From assembly GCA_015179125.1 (NCBI GenBank), contig WHVA01000103.1:202842-266841 (forward strand): a stretch of 64,000 nucleotides of DNA, read 5' to 3'. This DNA is from Gautieria morchelliformis (taxonomy: Eukaryota > Basidiomycota > Agaricomycetes > Gomphales > Gomphaceae). The position numbers and the translations under genes were made by a program. The notes below the pieces were generated by a model. It had not been told where the DNA came from and searched no databases. It saw only the letters and a list, made by a program, of their open reading frames with translations. Below, in pieces: positions 10,462 through 19,807 of this stretch. Every line of letters starts with the position of its first letter. Within the stretch, counting starts at the first letter, position 1.

Positions 10462-10862
10462 TGTCAGGGTTCACGCATTTCCTTCCACAAGTTTCTATTT
10501 CCTTCCATGAGTTTCCGTTACCTTCCGTCAGTTTCCATAACCTTCCGTCACATTCCGTCACCTTCTGTCACACTCCGTCACATGTCACATTCCGTCACCT
10601 TCCGTAACCTTCTACAAGTTTCCGTCTCCCCTATTATGTAAGCCTTGCCAGCGCTATAAGACTGTAGCCCCTGTGGTGGCGTTTCCTCAGCTTGATCTCT
10701 GAGGATACCCACTACACAGGCACAGGCAAGTCCCCATGTATCTATCATTGGTAGAGTTATAATCTGAGGATACCCACTACACAGTTGGTCATTATCCTAG
10801 TATCGGCTCTTATCTCCTTGAGTATCTTTGGTTGTGGCTTCGTTATTAGTGTTGCCCTCACA
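10462..10862 (+). mobile_element. 3' LTR of element B
   Basis: 401 bp, TGTCAGGGTT ... GCCCTCACA. A near-identical copy lies on the minus strand at 45813-46207; by eye the differences are a 6-bp indel and several transitions that are mostly at CpG. A TATA-like GCTATAAGAC lies near 10650 and GAGGATACCCACTACACAG is present twice (10701 and 10767). Confidence 0.88.
10478..10625 (+). repeat. TTCCGTCA-type array in the U3 of the element B LTR
   Basis: About 20 short units (TTCCGTCA, TTCCATGAG, TTCCGTTACC and similar) fill the 150 bases upstream of the TATA-like site. The units carry a CpG each. The U3 arrays of elements A and B and the LTR at 28008 differ in unit but occupy the same place. Confidence 0.6.
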
Positions 10863-11184
10863 TTAGTTCTCCATTTGCCTGACCCTTGTTCCCCTGACTG
10901 TTGATCCGATCATGTTCTCTTTGTGACCCTGCACGCTACTTTACTATTTAGACCTCCAGTCCATGTACAGTAGCTCCTCAGTTCAGATATCAAGTTAGCT
11001 TATCGTACTTGAGACCCTCTGCTTGATATTGAAACCTGCATCTCGGCTTATAGCCGAGACTGCTCCCGAAATTAGGGTGGAACATTGAGTGGGTGCAACC
11101 CAAGAGGTTGAAGCCAAGCCCTCCAACCTGAGACCATCTATGTCCAGCAGCATAGTTGAAGCTGTGGTTGTATATGTAAATGAA

Positions 11185-11265
11185 AAAGAGACTCAAATTT
11201 GGAAACCTTCTTTGACCATCCCTTGTCTGAGGCTGAGAAGCAACAAGCAGATATTGCCTTGCTGT
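11185..11265 (+). pseudogene. Possible N-terminal fragment of the hAT transposase
   Basis: One frame reads FFDHPLSEAEKQQADIALL, which resembles the segment after the BED zinc finger of hAT transposases. It lies upstream of the clear hAT remnant at 12600-15519 in the same orientation. The flanking 10863-11590 otherwise holds a short hairpin (TCTCGGCT/AGCCGAGA near 11040) and no other supported gene. Confidence 0.35.
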
Positions 11266-11592
11266 AGTAAGTTGGCATTTACACGTTGAAATGAATTTGA
11301 CTCATGAGCTATATGGCAAGTTATCTGGTGCACTCAAACTCATCATTCTTGTCTTCAGAGACACTTAAGATAGAAGTCACTTAAATGTGGCACCTTTATG
11401 TAAGTGGGCACCTATGTCACGTGATGCGCCAAATCTTCAATTTGGTTAGAAAAAAAAAAGAAATTCCTTAGTTGAGACAGCACTTTGGTGAATCAGATTA
11501 AATAGACTCTCTTTTTATGGTGCCTTTCCAAACTTGGACATAATTTTTCGAAGTGAAATAGGATGGCTGTGGAATGCCATGCAATATTAATA

Positions 11593-11967
11593 TACTGTAG
11601 CCGCACGACCAATGGCTCAATAACACCTCATGGCGCCCTTTGAGCTGAGCCATTTTGGGCGCTTGTAACGTGTCACAGTGGCTTCGGAGCCTTCATCCAG
11701 TCAGTTGTGTGATGGTAAGATATGTAGGGTGTACTTAATAGCTGCTTTACAGTGGCTTTTATGTGATTCTCCATCCAGAACCAATTGGTGTAGAGCTGAT
11801 TAGGTTGTCTTTTGTACATTCCCTTGCCTCCTGGCCCATTTTCGGCCTCAGTCTGTCTGAGCCATTTTGGGGGTGTCACGCATCACATGGACCCTTGAGC
11901 CATTGTCCTGGTGGAAGTTCCGCATTGTGCAAAATATTGTTGAGCCATTGGTCATGTGGCTACAGTA
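11593..11967. mobile_element. MITE with 28-bp terminal inverted repeats
   Basis: The left arm starts TACTGTAGCCGCACGACC and the right arm ends GGTCATGTGGCTACAGTA. The arms match at 26 of 28 positions and both mismatches are CpG versus TpG or CpA. The ends begin and finish with TA, consistent with a Tc1/mariner-type TA target. The interior has further copies of GAGCCATTTTGGG. There is no coding capacity. Confidence 0.7.
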
Positions 11968-12595
11968 ATCTCTAAGCACTGAAAGCTGTCTAGAAGCACC
12001 ATCCTCTCCTTCAGCTGCAAGGGAAGTGTGCTCCCTAATGGAAAGTATGTACTCATCATCTGAATACTCTGAATCATCTGCAACCGTGATGGCGGCCTTT
12101 GCAGCCTTTGGTGGCCTTGGACATGCGGATTTGAGATTGTGGAGTCAAGAAGCCTTATTTTTAGATTTTCACCCCATGTCCATGGCCCAGAATGTTCAAA
12201 TATACTATTATGAGAAGTGGAAGGGGTGGGAAGGGCCTTGGAGTGGCAGTGGAATGTTTTTTCTTCAAGCCTTCAAAGCTGACAAATACATCACATGACC
12301 TATCACGTGATTGCCAAATTCTGCTGGTCCAAATACTGAAATTGCATAGAATCACTCTAGGACATCAAAAAAAAAAAAGAAAAATTGGAATTTTTCTTGT
12401 GTCACACTTTGAACATCATATATCTCCTCCAGTAATATAGATATTTCCCAAGTCTCTCCTAGAAGTTGTAGCTATGCATAACCCAAAGAGAATCTAGGAA
12501 GCAGTTTGGCAAAAAAATTCTGCCTTTTAGTGTGATTGAGCTCACCGTCAGGTGGTCCTGAGCTTATGTAAAGGTACCGCATTTAAATGACTTCT
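11968..12595. other. No recognised gene
   Basis: Apparently decayed intron or spacer sequence within the hAT remnant, with two short A-runs (near 12370 and 12510). I see no reading frame with a recognisable domain. Confidence 0.4.
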
Positions 12596-12599
12596 ATCT

Positions 12600-15519
12600 T
12601 ACTTCCATAAATTCACCTCAAAACTGTGACCAACATACATACCCCCCAGTCGGTATGTGCTTACACAGTCACTTCTCCCAGCTGAGTTTGTGCATGTCCA
12701 TGAGGCAGAGATTGCTCGCTGTCATGACCCATTTATTTCTTGTACCCAGCTATCCATATTTTCTTTCACCACTCCTCCTGTATGTTCGCTCGACTTCACC
12801 CTTCCCTTCCACCACTCTTTCTCTATGTTCGCTCCATTTGCTCTTTGCCGCATTTGCCAAATGACCATTCACTATTTGCATCATTCGCCAGTAGGCACGC
12901 CATCAAACACGATCGACATCCTTTACCTGGCATGATGGTTCATCACTGGCCCCATCATCTTCCTGACTGATCCCCTTTAGGTATCCCTATGGCCGGAATG
13001 CATTCGTGGGACGTCCTACCCATAGATTGTGTGGGATTAACCCAGCAGACGAAGAGTCCATGCAGGGTAACATGTATGCAGGTCTGAAAGCATGTTTTCT
13101 TGCATAGGTACCTTTATGCTCTTTCCTCCCCATCATTTCATGTTCGCACTCCTCTTTCATTCTATTGTATATGTGTTTCATCTATTTGCATCCTGACTGC
13201 GCACCCCTATCCAACCCTGACTCACAACGGCCTCTTTCCTATTCGCTGATATCATTTGAGCATTTGGTATAAGTAGTTTACATTCACATGTATATTCTGC
13301 AGTTCAATTATCATATGTCTATCTTGTGTAAAACTTGACCTCACTGTGACCATGGTTTTGAGTCCTCTTCTATAGACGACCATCTTCAACCAGAGGAGCT
13401 CTTAAGCCCCACTGGTGAGTTTTCATACTTCACCTTCACTCCCTTAGCCTTCATACTATTATCGGTGCTGTTGGTGAAGAGCTCCAAAGGAGCACCTTCA
13501 CCGACGAAAGGATTGTTACTGCTTGACAACCTTTCCACGAGACCTTGCACATTACATCATCAAGTATCACAGGCTACTTCACTATGACTGTAGATAGGGC
13601 GAGCTCCGTTCGGGCAGCCCTCTTACCTTCTGAACATTTATTGGTTCATCTTATTCGCCGAATGGCACACTTGGTTGCACAAGCTATTCGGGCATTCGCT
13701 GTGTTCACTAATGCACAATATTAACACCTAAAAACCAATCTTGACACTCACCTACGGCCGCAAAAATCTTTCACCATGCTGGTAGATGGGTGGGAAGATA
13801 TTATGAGAAGGTCTATATATGGGAATATTTTGGCAAAACATACTCAATACCCAGTAATGCTTGGTATCAAGGGTATGACAGGAGAACGGGCTTCTGCTGA
13901 TGCTATTCTGGATGTCGAAGAGGCCATAAAGAAGATGGAGAAAGACTGGCCCTCTATTATCACACTTGTAACTGACAATCCAACAGTGATGCAAGCTGTG
14001 TGTAACAGAGCTAAAGACAAGAAGCACTGGTTAATTGTGAGTCATGACTATTTATCATTATCAATGTCAAACTCAGTCATGTGTTCTTTACTGTAGACAC
14101 TTGCCTGCTTTTACATGGTCTGAACACACTCATTGGCAAGATTGTGGCACACCCGGAGATGAAAAAGGTAATCACAAAGAATGTCAAGATTGTCACTTTC
14201 TTCAATGCCTCGCATTACTGCGGTGGGCAACTAGACCAGATTGCCACCAGCCTCAAAATCACTCAAAGTCTGAAGACTCATATGGAATCCTGGTGGTATT
14301 CTTTGAGACTTCAAGCTCTTAGTGTCCTAGAGCATCGGTATGTATTTCTCTGCCAGGTATTAGCCTGAGCTCATGTACCATCAGCTGGGCCTTAATCCAG
14401 TTATGATGCCACCCAGATGTCCAGAAGAAAATTAAAGGCCTCACTGCGGTATCTGCACTGATAGTGGAGATAGTACTTTAAGATCCCGACCACTTCATGC
14501 ACACTGATCAACTAATTCGGATGTGCAAGCCACTTGTAGATGCCAATGGAAATTTGTAGAGTCATGAGATGCGTCACTCCCAGATTGCATGCTCAAGTTA
14601 CTATGCTGTGCATGTACCATGATTGCTGTTGGGAACTCACCAGGAGACAGCATGTCGTTTATGTACCATGCGAAGGCTACCTTCAATCGCAAGTTTGAGG
14701 CAATGAATACCGAGATTCACCTTCTGTGTCTCTTCCTACATCCGCTCTGTCGACGCCTTGCAATCTCAAATGTGGCAAAGTCTCAAAAACTAGCAGATGT
14801 TATCAAAATTGCGCTTGGCCTGGTTCAAGACATGGGTTGGAGTGAGCAGATGGCAAGTCGGTTGGTACATAATATCTGAGACTATTCTCAATCCAAAGGT
14901 CCCTTCATCGGTGGCTCATCAGATGGTGGGCAGTGGTGGGAATTGTTGTCACTTCCCACTCCAGAATTCCCCATTTGATCCCTTGCACTTACATTATTTG
15001 GGATCATGCCACATGCAGCAGACGTTGAACGGCTCTTCTCTGGCCTTAGTGGTATACAGTCAGTAACGTGCAGTCAGCTGACAGTTCAGAACCTCGAAAT
15101 GTTGGGTATGCTTCACAACCATTACTCATATGTTTTTGACAGGGAGTGGGCTCTTGGCTGGCCAGCCCACTCATCAGCGCAAGGTCCACATGCATACCCT
15201 CAACAGGGATCTAAATGTTGAACTCGCAGCTGAACTCAATGCTCAGTACACAGCAGCAGAATACAGTGCATCCGTGGAGTGCCCCATAACAGCTGTGGAC
15301 TGGACTGCACCTCTGGAAGGCCCTGAATCTATTCTGCTGGATGAAATTGAGGCCGGGTTTGATGAATTAGAGAGACAAGGTGTCAGATCATCAATAATTG
15401 AGCCTGATCTGGATGGAAATGAGATAGCTGCAGTGGAGGTATATGATCTGGAAGCACTTATAGGTGTTGATCAGTTCCAAGCACCACAGACACACAAAGA
15501 GGATATCCATATGCACTGA
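12600..15519 (+). pseudogene. hAT-family transposase, decayed and interrupted
   Basis: Pieces of a hAT transposase appear in order: AEIA before the solo LTR, then the DGW box (TMLVDGWEDIMRRS, 13770), VTDNPTVMQ near 13970, LHGLNTLIGKIVAHPEMKK near 14105, an RWYSL-like segment near 14290, and PHAADVERLFSGL near 15008, the start of the C-terminal dimerisation domain. A tail with an acidic segment ends at 15519. Some breaks are plausible introns (GTGAGTCATGAC...TGTAG near 14038-14095); others are stops. The left end of the element was not found. Sequence near 15640-15690 (TGGCAGAATAAATTTTATTC) may be the subterminal region. Confidence 0.78.
12720..13746 (+). mobile_element. Solo LTR in the hAT transposase
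   Basis: 1027 bp, TGTCATGACC ... ATCTTGACA, flanked by CTCGC (12715-12719) and CTCAC (13747-13751), a 5-bp duplication with one CpG-type change. Removing it joins the hAT frame. A TATA-like GGTATAAGTAG lies near 13267. The same LTR family occurs at 36942-38165 (inverted), 41615-43235, 43243-43857 and 43954-44172. The copies differ in the number of about 230-bp units in the first half. Confidence 0.87.
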
Positions 15520-15779
15520 AGTAGGGACAGGTCAGCCTCTGAGTGGGATCCAGAGGCGGTAATGAGTGTGGCTGGTGTCTACTAATGGTTTAACTTGTAA
15601 ATTTACCACGAAAAACTTTCGGCTGCATTCTGCCATTTCTGCCTCTGCCGGCAATTGGCAGAATAAATTTTATTCTGCCCATGACCCTAGCTGTAAGTCC
15701 GAAGAACAAGGGATAGCGTAGCAAGAAGAGAACCTGGAGCGAAGCTGTGGCTGGGGTTTTGAACAGGTGAAACCTCAGA

Positions 15780-15811
15780 CCCAGTGAGAAATGACCCGGG
15801 TCCAGGGAGGT
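15780..15811 (+). repeat. Left terminal inverted repeat of the CACTA element
   Basis: 32 bases starting CCCAGTGAGAAATGACCCGG. The exact inverse complement lies at 23651-23682. Terminal repeats are the binding and cleavage sites for the transposase. Confidence 0.88.
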
Positions 15812-16261
15812 CGCAGCGGTTCAGGTCGGTGAAAACCCCAGACCCGGTCTGATCATGCTGGATCAGAGAAATGATACCACTTTTATTGGTTCATGTCGGT
15901 GTAGATTGGATGAGTACAATTTATTATATATGTTGTCATCGGTTCCGGGAAGATCACATATGTTACGGTTCAAATATGATGACATTGGTTTGGGCTTTAT
16001 TTACAAATATTGTAATACTGCTGGGACCGATCCCAGCAGATTCACCGATCCCAACCGATCACCTCAGGTTCCCCACCCTCGACCGATCCCAACAGGTGCA
16101 CCGTTCTCAACCAATCCCACCCGACCCACCACTCCTGGTCCTCAAATCACTACCCATAAGAAAGAATAACAACAGAAAGCTGGTAAAGCAGAAGTGAGCA
16201 GGGATGGAGTGGGGTAGAAGGAAGGTGAACTTGCGAGTGTGCGTGAGAGAAGAGGCGTGCA

Positions 16262-19192
16262 TCAGGTCAGAGTGGCTGATGCGGAGCCTTTCATATCCGG
16301 TCTGAGGGAGCTAGCCTTGTTGCGGAGACTAAGCTTCACATAGAACTGTAAAGTATAATTAGTGACACAAGTAACGTAGCGAAATATATGTAGCTTACAG
16401 CTTTCTTCTCTGGGTCCCCTTCAACAATCTTCCACGCATTCTGGAAATCCCCCTTGGTCGTTTTGGGATGATCGCAGCAATAATTCATGGCGAACAAGTT
16501 CCTGTGAATTGATTGCATCACGATGTTTGACGCATATGCATGGTACGTACCTTGCCGAGTTGCTTGACTTGCTTGGATAAAAAAAAGCCCCGTCGCTGGA
16601 CTTGGTCACGATCTTCTTGTTGGTCGCAATGGAGGTGGGAGGAACGAATGAGCTTGGGCCCGGAGATGAGTGCAAGGAAGCCGCCGGCTTTCTATTTGCA
16701 CTTGTAATCAGCATTAGCTGCAGGATAAAATTTTTGTAGATAGGTCAAAAAAACTTACAAAGGATTAATAATCTGCTAAGACCATTGATATGCACGTGTG
16801 AGCAATAATTTAGATGCGAGAGAAGATCACTTACAATGGATGAAAGTGGCACGTTCTCCACTGCAGCTGTGGGAGATGAGGAGTAATTGAATATCTAAGA
16901 ATGTGGCAGACAGATCAACCTACTCTGTCCACCGGGGGCTGCCATCGGTACACTGGACGTTGCAAGCATCTTTGGTTCAGCAGGCGGGGCTCCAATCGAT
17001 GATTGAGCAGGAGAGGATGCAAGAGGGTTCTCCACTGCAGCTGTGGGAGACGAGGAGTAATTGAATATCTAAGAATGTGGCAGACAGATCAACCTACTCT
17101 GTCCACCGGGGGCTGCCATCGGTACACTGGACGTTGCAAGCATCTTTGGTTCAGCAGGCGGGGCTCCAATCGATGATTGAGCAGGAGAGGATGCAAGAGG
17201 GTTCTCCACTGCAGCTGTGGGAGACGAGGAGTAATTGAATATCTAAGAATGTGGCAGACAGATCAACCTACTCTGTCCACCGGGGGCTGCCATCGGTACA
17301 CTGGACGTTGCAAGCATCTTTGGTTCAGCAGGCGGGGCTCCAATCGATGATTGAGCAGGAGAGGATGCAAGAGGTGACGAAAGCGATGTAGCAAGCAATG
17401 ATTGAGCAGAAGCAGAAGGAAGCAATGAAGAATGCGATGATGGAGCTGAAACAGACGGAAGCGATGGTGGAGCAGACGGAAGCGATGAAGAGTGTGACGA
17501 TGGAGCTGAAACAGACGGAAGCGATGGTGGAGCAGAAGGAAGCGATGAAGAATGTGATGTTGGAGCTGAAACAGACGGAAGCGATGGTGGAGCAGACGGA
17601 GGTAATGAAGAATGCGAGGATGGAGCTGAAACAGAAGGAAGCGATGAAGAATGTGATGTTGGAGCTGAAACAGATGGAAGCGATGGTGGAGCAGACGGAA
17701 GCGATGGTGGAGTAGATTGAAGCGATGGTGGAGCAGACATGTCTGGTGTAGTATCAAATGATAACTGAAAAGCGACAGTTCCTGGGATTGGTGTCAATTC
17801 TTGTGAGCTATCTACAGAATAAAAAAGATACTGGGGTCATCGCCAGCTTGCGCAATAGGCGAGTCAGGCATAGCAGACTGATACCCATCATTCTGGGCTG
17901 AGACTGCACCTTGAGGGAGCGCAAGAGCATCGTCAGAAGTCTGTGGCGCCGAAGACCGCACATCGCTCGTAGATGGCTTGTGGGTGACTTTATGAAGCTT
18001 TGTTGGTTTGGGATTCTTGGCCCCACGGTCTGTCCCTTCGTGGCATCGCTTTGTCAGATTGAGAATTGGCGGAGCAAGTGCTGATATGCCGATATTCATG
18101 TTCTCCGGTTCAGGCTTGATGTCACTCAAGTTATCTTTACGAGGTCAATACCACCCCGGGTATTCATCGATGGCGAGCAGGTCTACCTTCCAATCGCCTT
18201 TGCAAAGCCGGAGGATGGGATGGGCATTGTACATATGTTGGCGGTAATACTGGACGCACGTGAGATGAGCCTGAGACCAAGTCGGAGGTGCGCAACCTCT
18301 TGCGGCTATTGCAGTCCACACAAGCCGAGCATTATCATGAATAGCATGGGCTTGATAGCCATCGATGCCCACACCTTCAGCGTTTGTGATGTATACTAGG
18401 GCCTTGTTCAGCTGGCTGCAGTCTTTTTGCCGGCCACGCTGCCTGGTGTCTGCTTGAATACCGGCCTTCTTTTCGTTTTCCTTGAATATTCCCCATTCCC
18501 CGCGTGTCCAGAAGGGAACCAGGGGATAGTCCTCATGCCTGATACTTGTCACTGTCCCCGGGGAGGTTGATCGAGCGCCAGCGAGTGTCGGTGCGTATGC
18601 ACGAGTGGACACCTTTTCGAGGAGCCTGGCAAATGACTCTCTGATTGATTGCTTGTAAGTTGACATTATCTGTATGTGTTTTAATTACCGAATTCCTTTG
18701 ATCTGATTCTCGCTCTCGAGATAAGCAACATTCCAGGATTCAATAAGGACTTCATGAGTTGCAGTGCCAACCAAATGGAGCAGTTGGCTGCATGGAATTC
18801 GGTCATCCTGGTGAGATTGTTAGTTTTGATGTAACCACTCCTAAGGCACTCACCGCGATACTCAGCATGTGTTGGTGCATATGGTCGTTCTTCGTTGAGT
18901 GTATGAGCTGTGTGGTAGAGGGGTCAGTAGCACATGGTAGTGTGTGTGTTTTAGCCACTTCTACTGCAGTGGAATGCGTGGCTTGGTTAGCATCCGTGAA
19001 AAACGCCGCAAGGTCCTCCGGTAAGTTCAAAGGATCATCGAGAACTGAGAACTGAGGTAAAGCAGAAAGTTCTGTGAGGTGAGGATTTGTGTGGTCGGTG
19101 TAGTGACTTGTCATACTCATGACGACGAGTGAGTATGACGTTGGGGTGGGAGGAAAGGGAAAGCTCGAACACGAGCTGTCACAGGTTGTCAC
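16262..19192 (-). CDS. Multi-exon cargo gene of the CACTA element, function unknown
   Basis: Exon 1 starts at 19192 (MTTCDSSCSSFPFPP). An intron at about 18856-18813 (GTGAGTGC...CACCAG) and a second ending near 18656 join a conserved block of about 180 residues. This block contains ESFARLLEKVSTRAYAPT, FWTRGEWGIFKENEKK and LLAIDEYPGW. I recall it as a family widespread in agaricomycetes, without known function. A Ser/Pro-rich region follows (17797-17372), then a 39-residue unit encoded three times by tandem exons (17372-16853). C-terminal exons contain NLFAMNYCCDHPKTTKGDFQ, and the last one ends with TGA at 16264-16262. Introns are 45-57 nt. The product is probably nuclear and may assist the transposase; that is inference. 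The exon chain was read by eye. Confidence 0.65.
16853..17372 (-). repeat. 174-bp exon-plus-intron unit in three tandem copies
   Basis: Copies begin at 16853, 17027 and 17201 and are nearly identical (for example GAGATGAGG against GAGACGAGG). On the minus strand each unit contains a 117-nt coding part (39 codons, with IGAPPAEPKMLATSSVPM) and a 57-nt intron bounded by GTAGGTTGATC and TCGTCTCCCACAG. Because 117 is a multiple of three, adding or losing units keeps the frame. Confidence 0.85.
17373..17740 (-). repeat. Coding minisatellite: Ser/Pro-rich repeats of the cargo gene
   Basis: Imperfect units of about 15-30 bases encode PPSLPSVSAP and SHSSSLPSA on the minus strand. The plus-strand open frame here (Met/Glu/Lys repeats) is its shadow. 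The repeats lead into the tripled exon and make the middle of the protein likely disordered. Confidence 0.75.
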
Positions 19193-19279
19193 AACCTTCT
19201 AGTTAGAATTTAGAGCCATATAATCGTAAATGTTTAAATGTTTATAGCGAGGAAGAAACTCGATGGTGGTCTAAAGCAT

Positions 19280-19706
19280 CTACATGAAAAGATCCCAAAG
19301 ACCCGTCATACCGAGGACCCAATCTCTGATCTCACAGTACGACATGTCAGGAAAGTCGTGAGCAAGTTGTCTGATTATGAGCTCCATCTTCAACTCCTTC
19401 AACCAGATTTTGGGATCAATTTTGTGCTTGATATCGGCTAAAGGTTGCGGGGTGGCAGAACTGCTCTGGGCAGACATGCGAGGTGGACTTAGAGGGGGCG
19501 AGTCAACAAACGGATCCTCAGTCGACCTGTGATAGGATTAGTGCATGTAATTATTGATCCTAATGAGTATACCTATTTATGCTCTGCACAGTCCCAGGGC
19601 TACATGGAAATATTACTGTAAGTCTGAGTATGCTATATGCACTACTCACATGTGTGCGCTTCGTTTGCTTGGGCGACGCCGACAGCTAGGCTTAGACTTG
19701 GGCATG
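19280..19706 (-). CDS. Small two-exon gene of the CACTA element
   Basis: Exon 1 reads MPKSKPSCRRRPSKRSAH from 19706. An intron starts GTGAGTAGTGC near 19650 and ends CCTATCACAG near 19529. Exon 2 continues in frame (STEDPFVDSPPLSPPR) and ends LGMTGLWDLFM with a stop at 19280. This predicts roughly 115 residues with a basic start, a Ser/Pro middle and a helical end containing DFPDMSYCEIRDWV. No domain is recognised. It lies between transposase and cargo gene on the same strand, so it may be a third element-encoded protein. Confidence 0.5.
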
Positions 19707-19807
19707 GTAGTATAGGTTAACTCAACCCTGTCATGATTTCAGATGCAGACGTGTCTATTCAGCAAACGCAACAAGTAATGTGATTCCCAAATGCATACAG
19801 CCCTATT

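Larger units (their letters stand above)
6118..10862 (+). mobile_element. Chromovirus B (Ty3/gypsy), 5'-truncated
   Basis: Starts abruptly just upstream of the RT. It continues through RNase H, integrase, chromodomain, an extra ORF (9854-10408), a purine tract and an LTR (10462-10862). Gag, protease and the 5' LTR are missing here, but related gag and protease sequence lies at 44173-45750 beside an LTR of the same family (45813-46207). A solo LTR (7089-7577) interrupts the RNase H region. Apart from that insertion the pol frame has no stops, so the element is younger than A. Confidence 0.92.

Noticed and set aside
16853..17372. Regular repeats as a possible CRISPR-like array
   Set aside because: Units are 174 bp, directly adjacent and without unique spacers, and they contain a coding exon and an intron.
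17398..17715. Plus-strand frame of Met/Glu/Lys/Thr repeats that looks like a coiled coil
   Set aside because: It is the complement of the Ser/Pro minisatellite of the cargo gene; splicing and the neighbouring exons support the minus strand.
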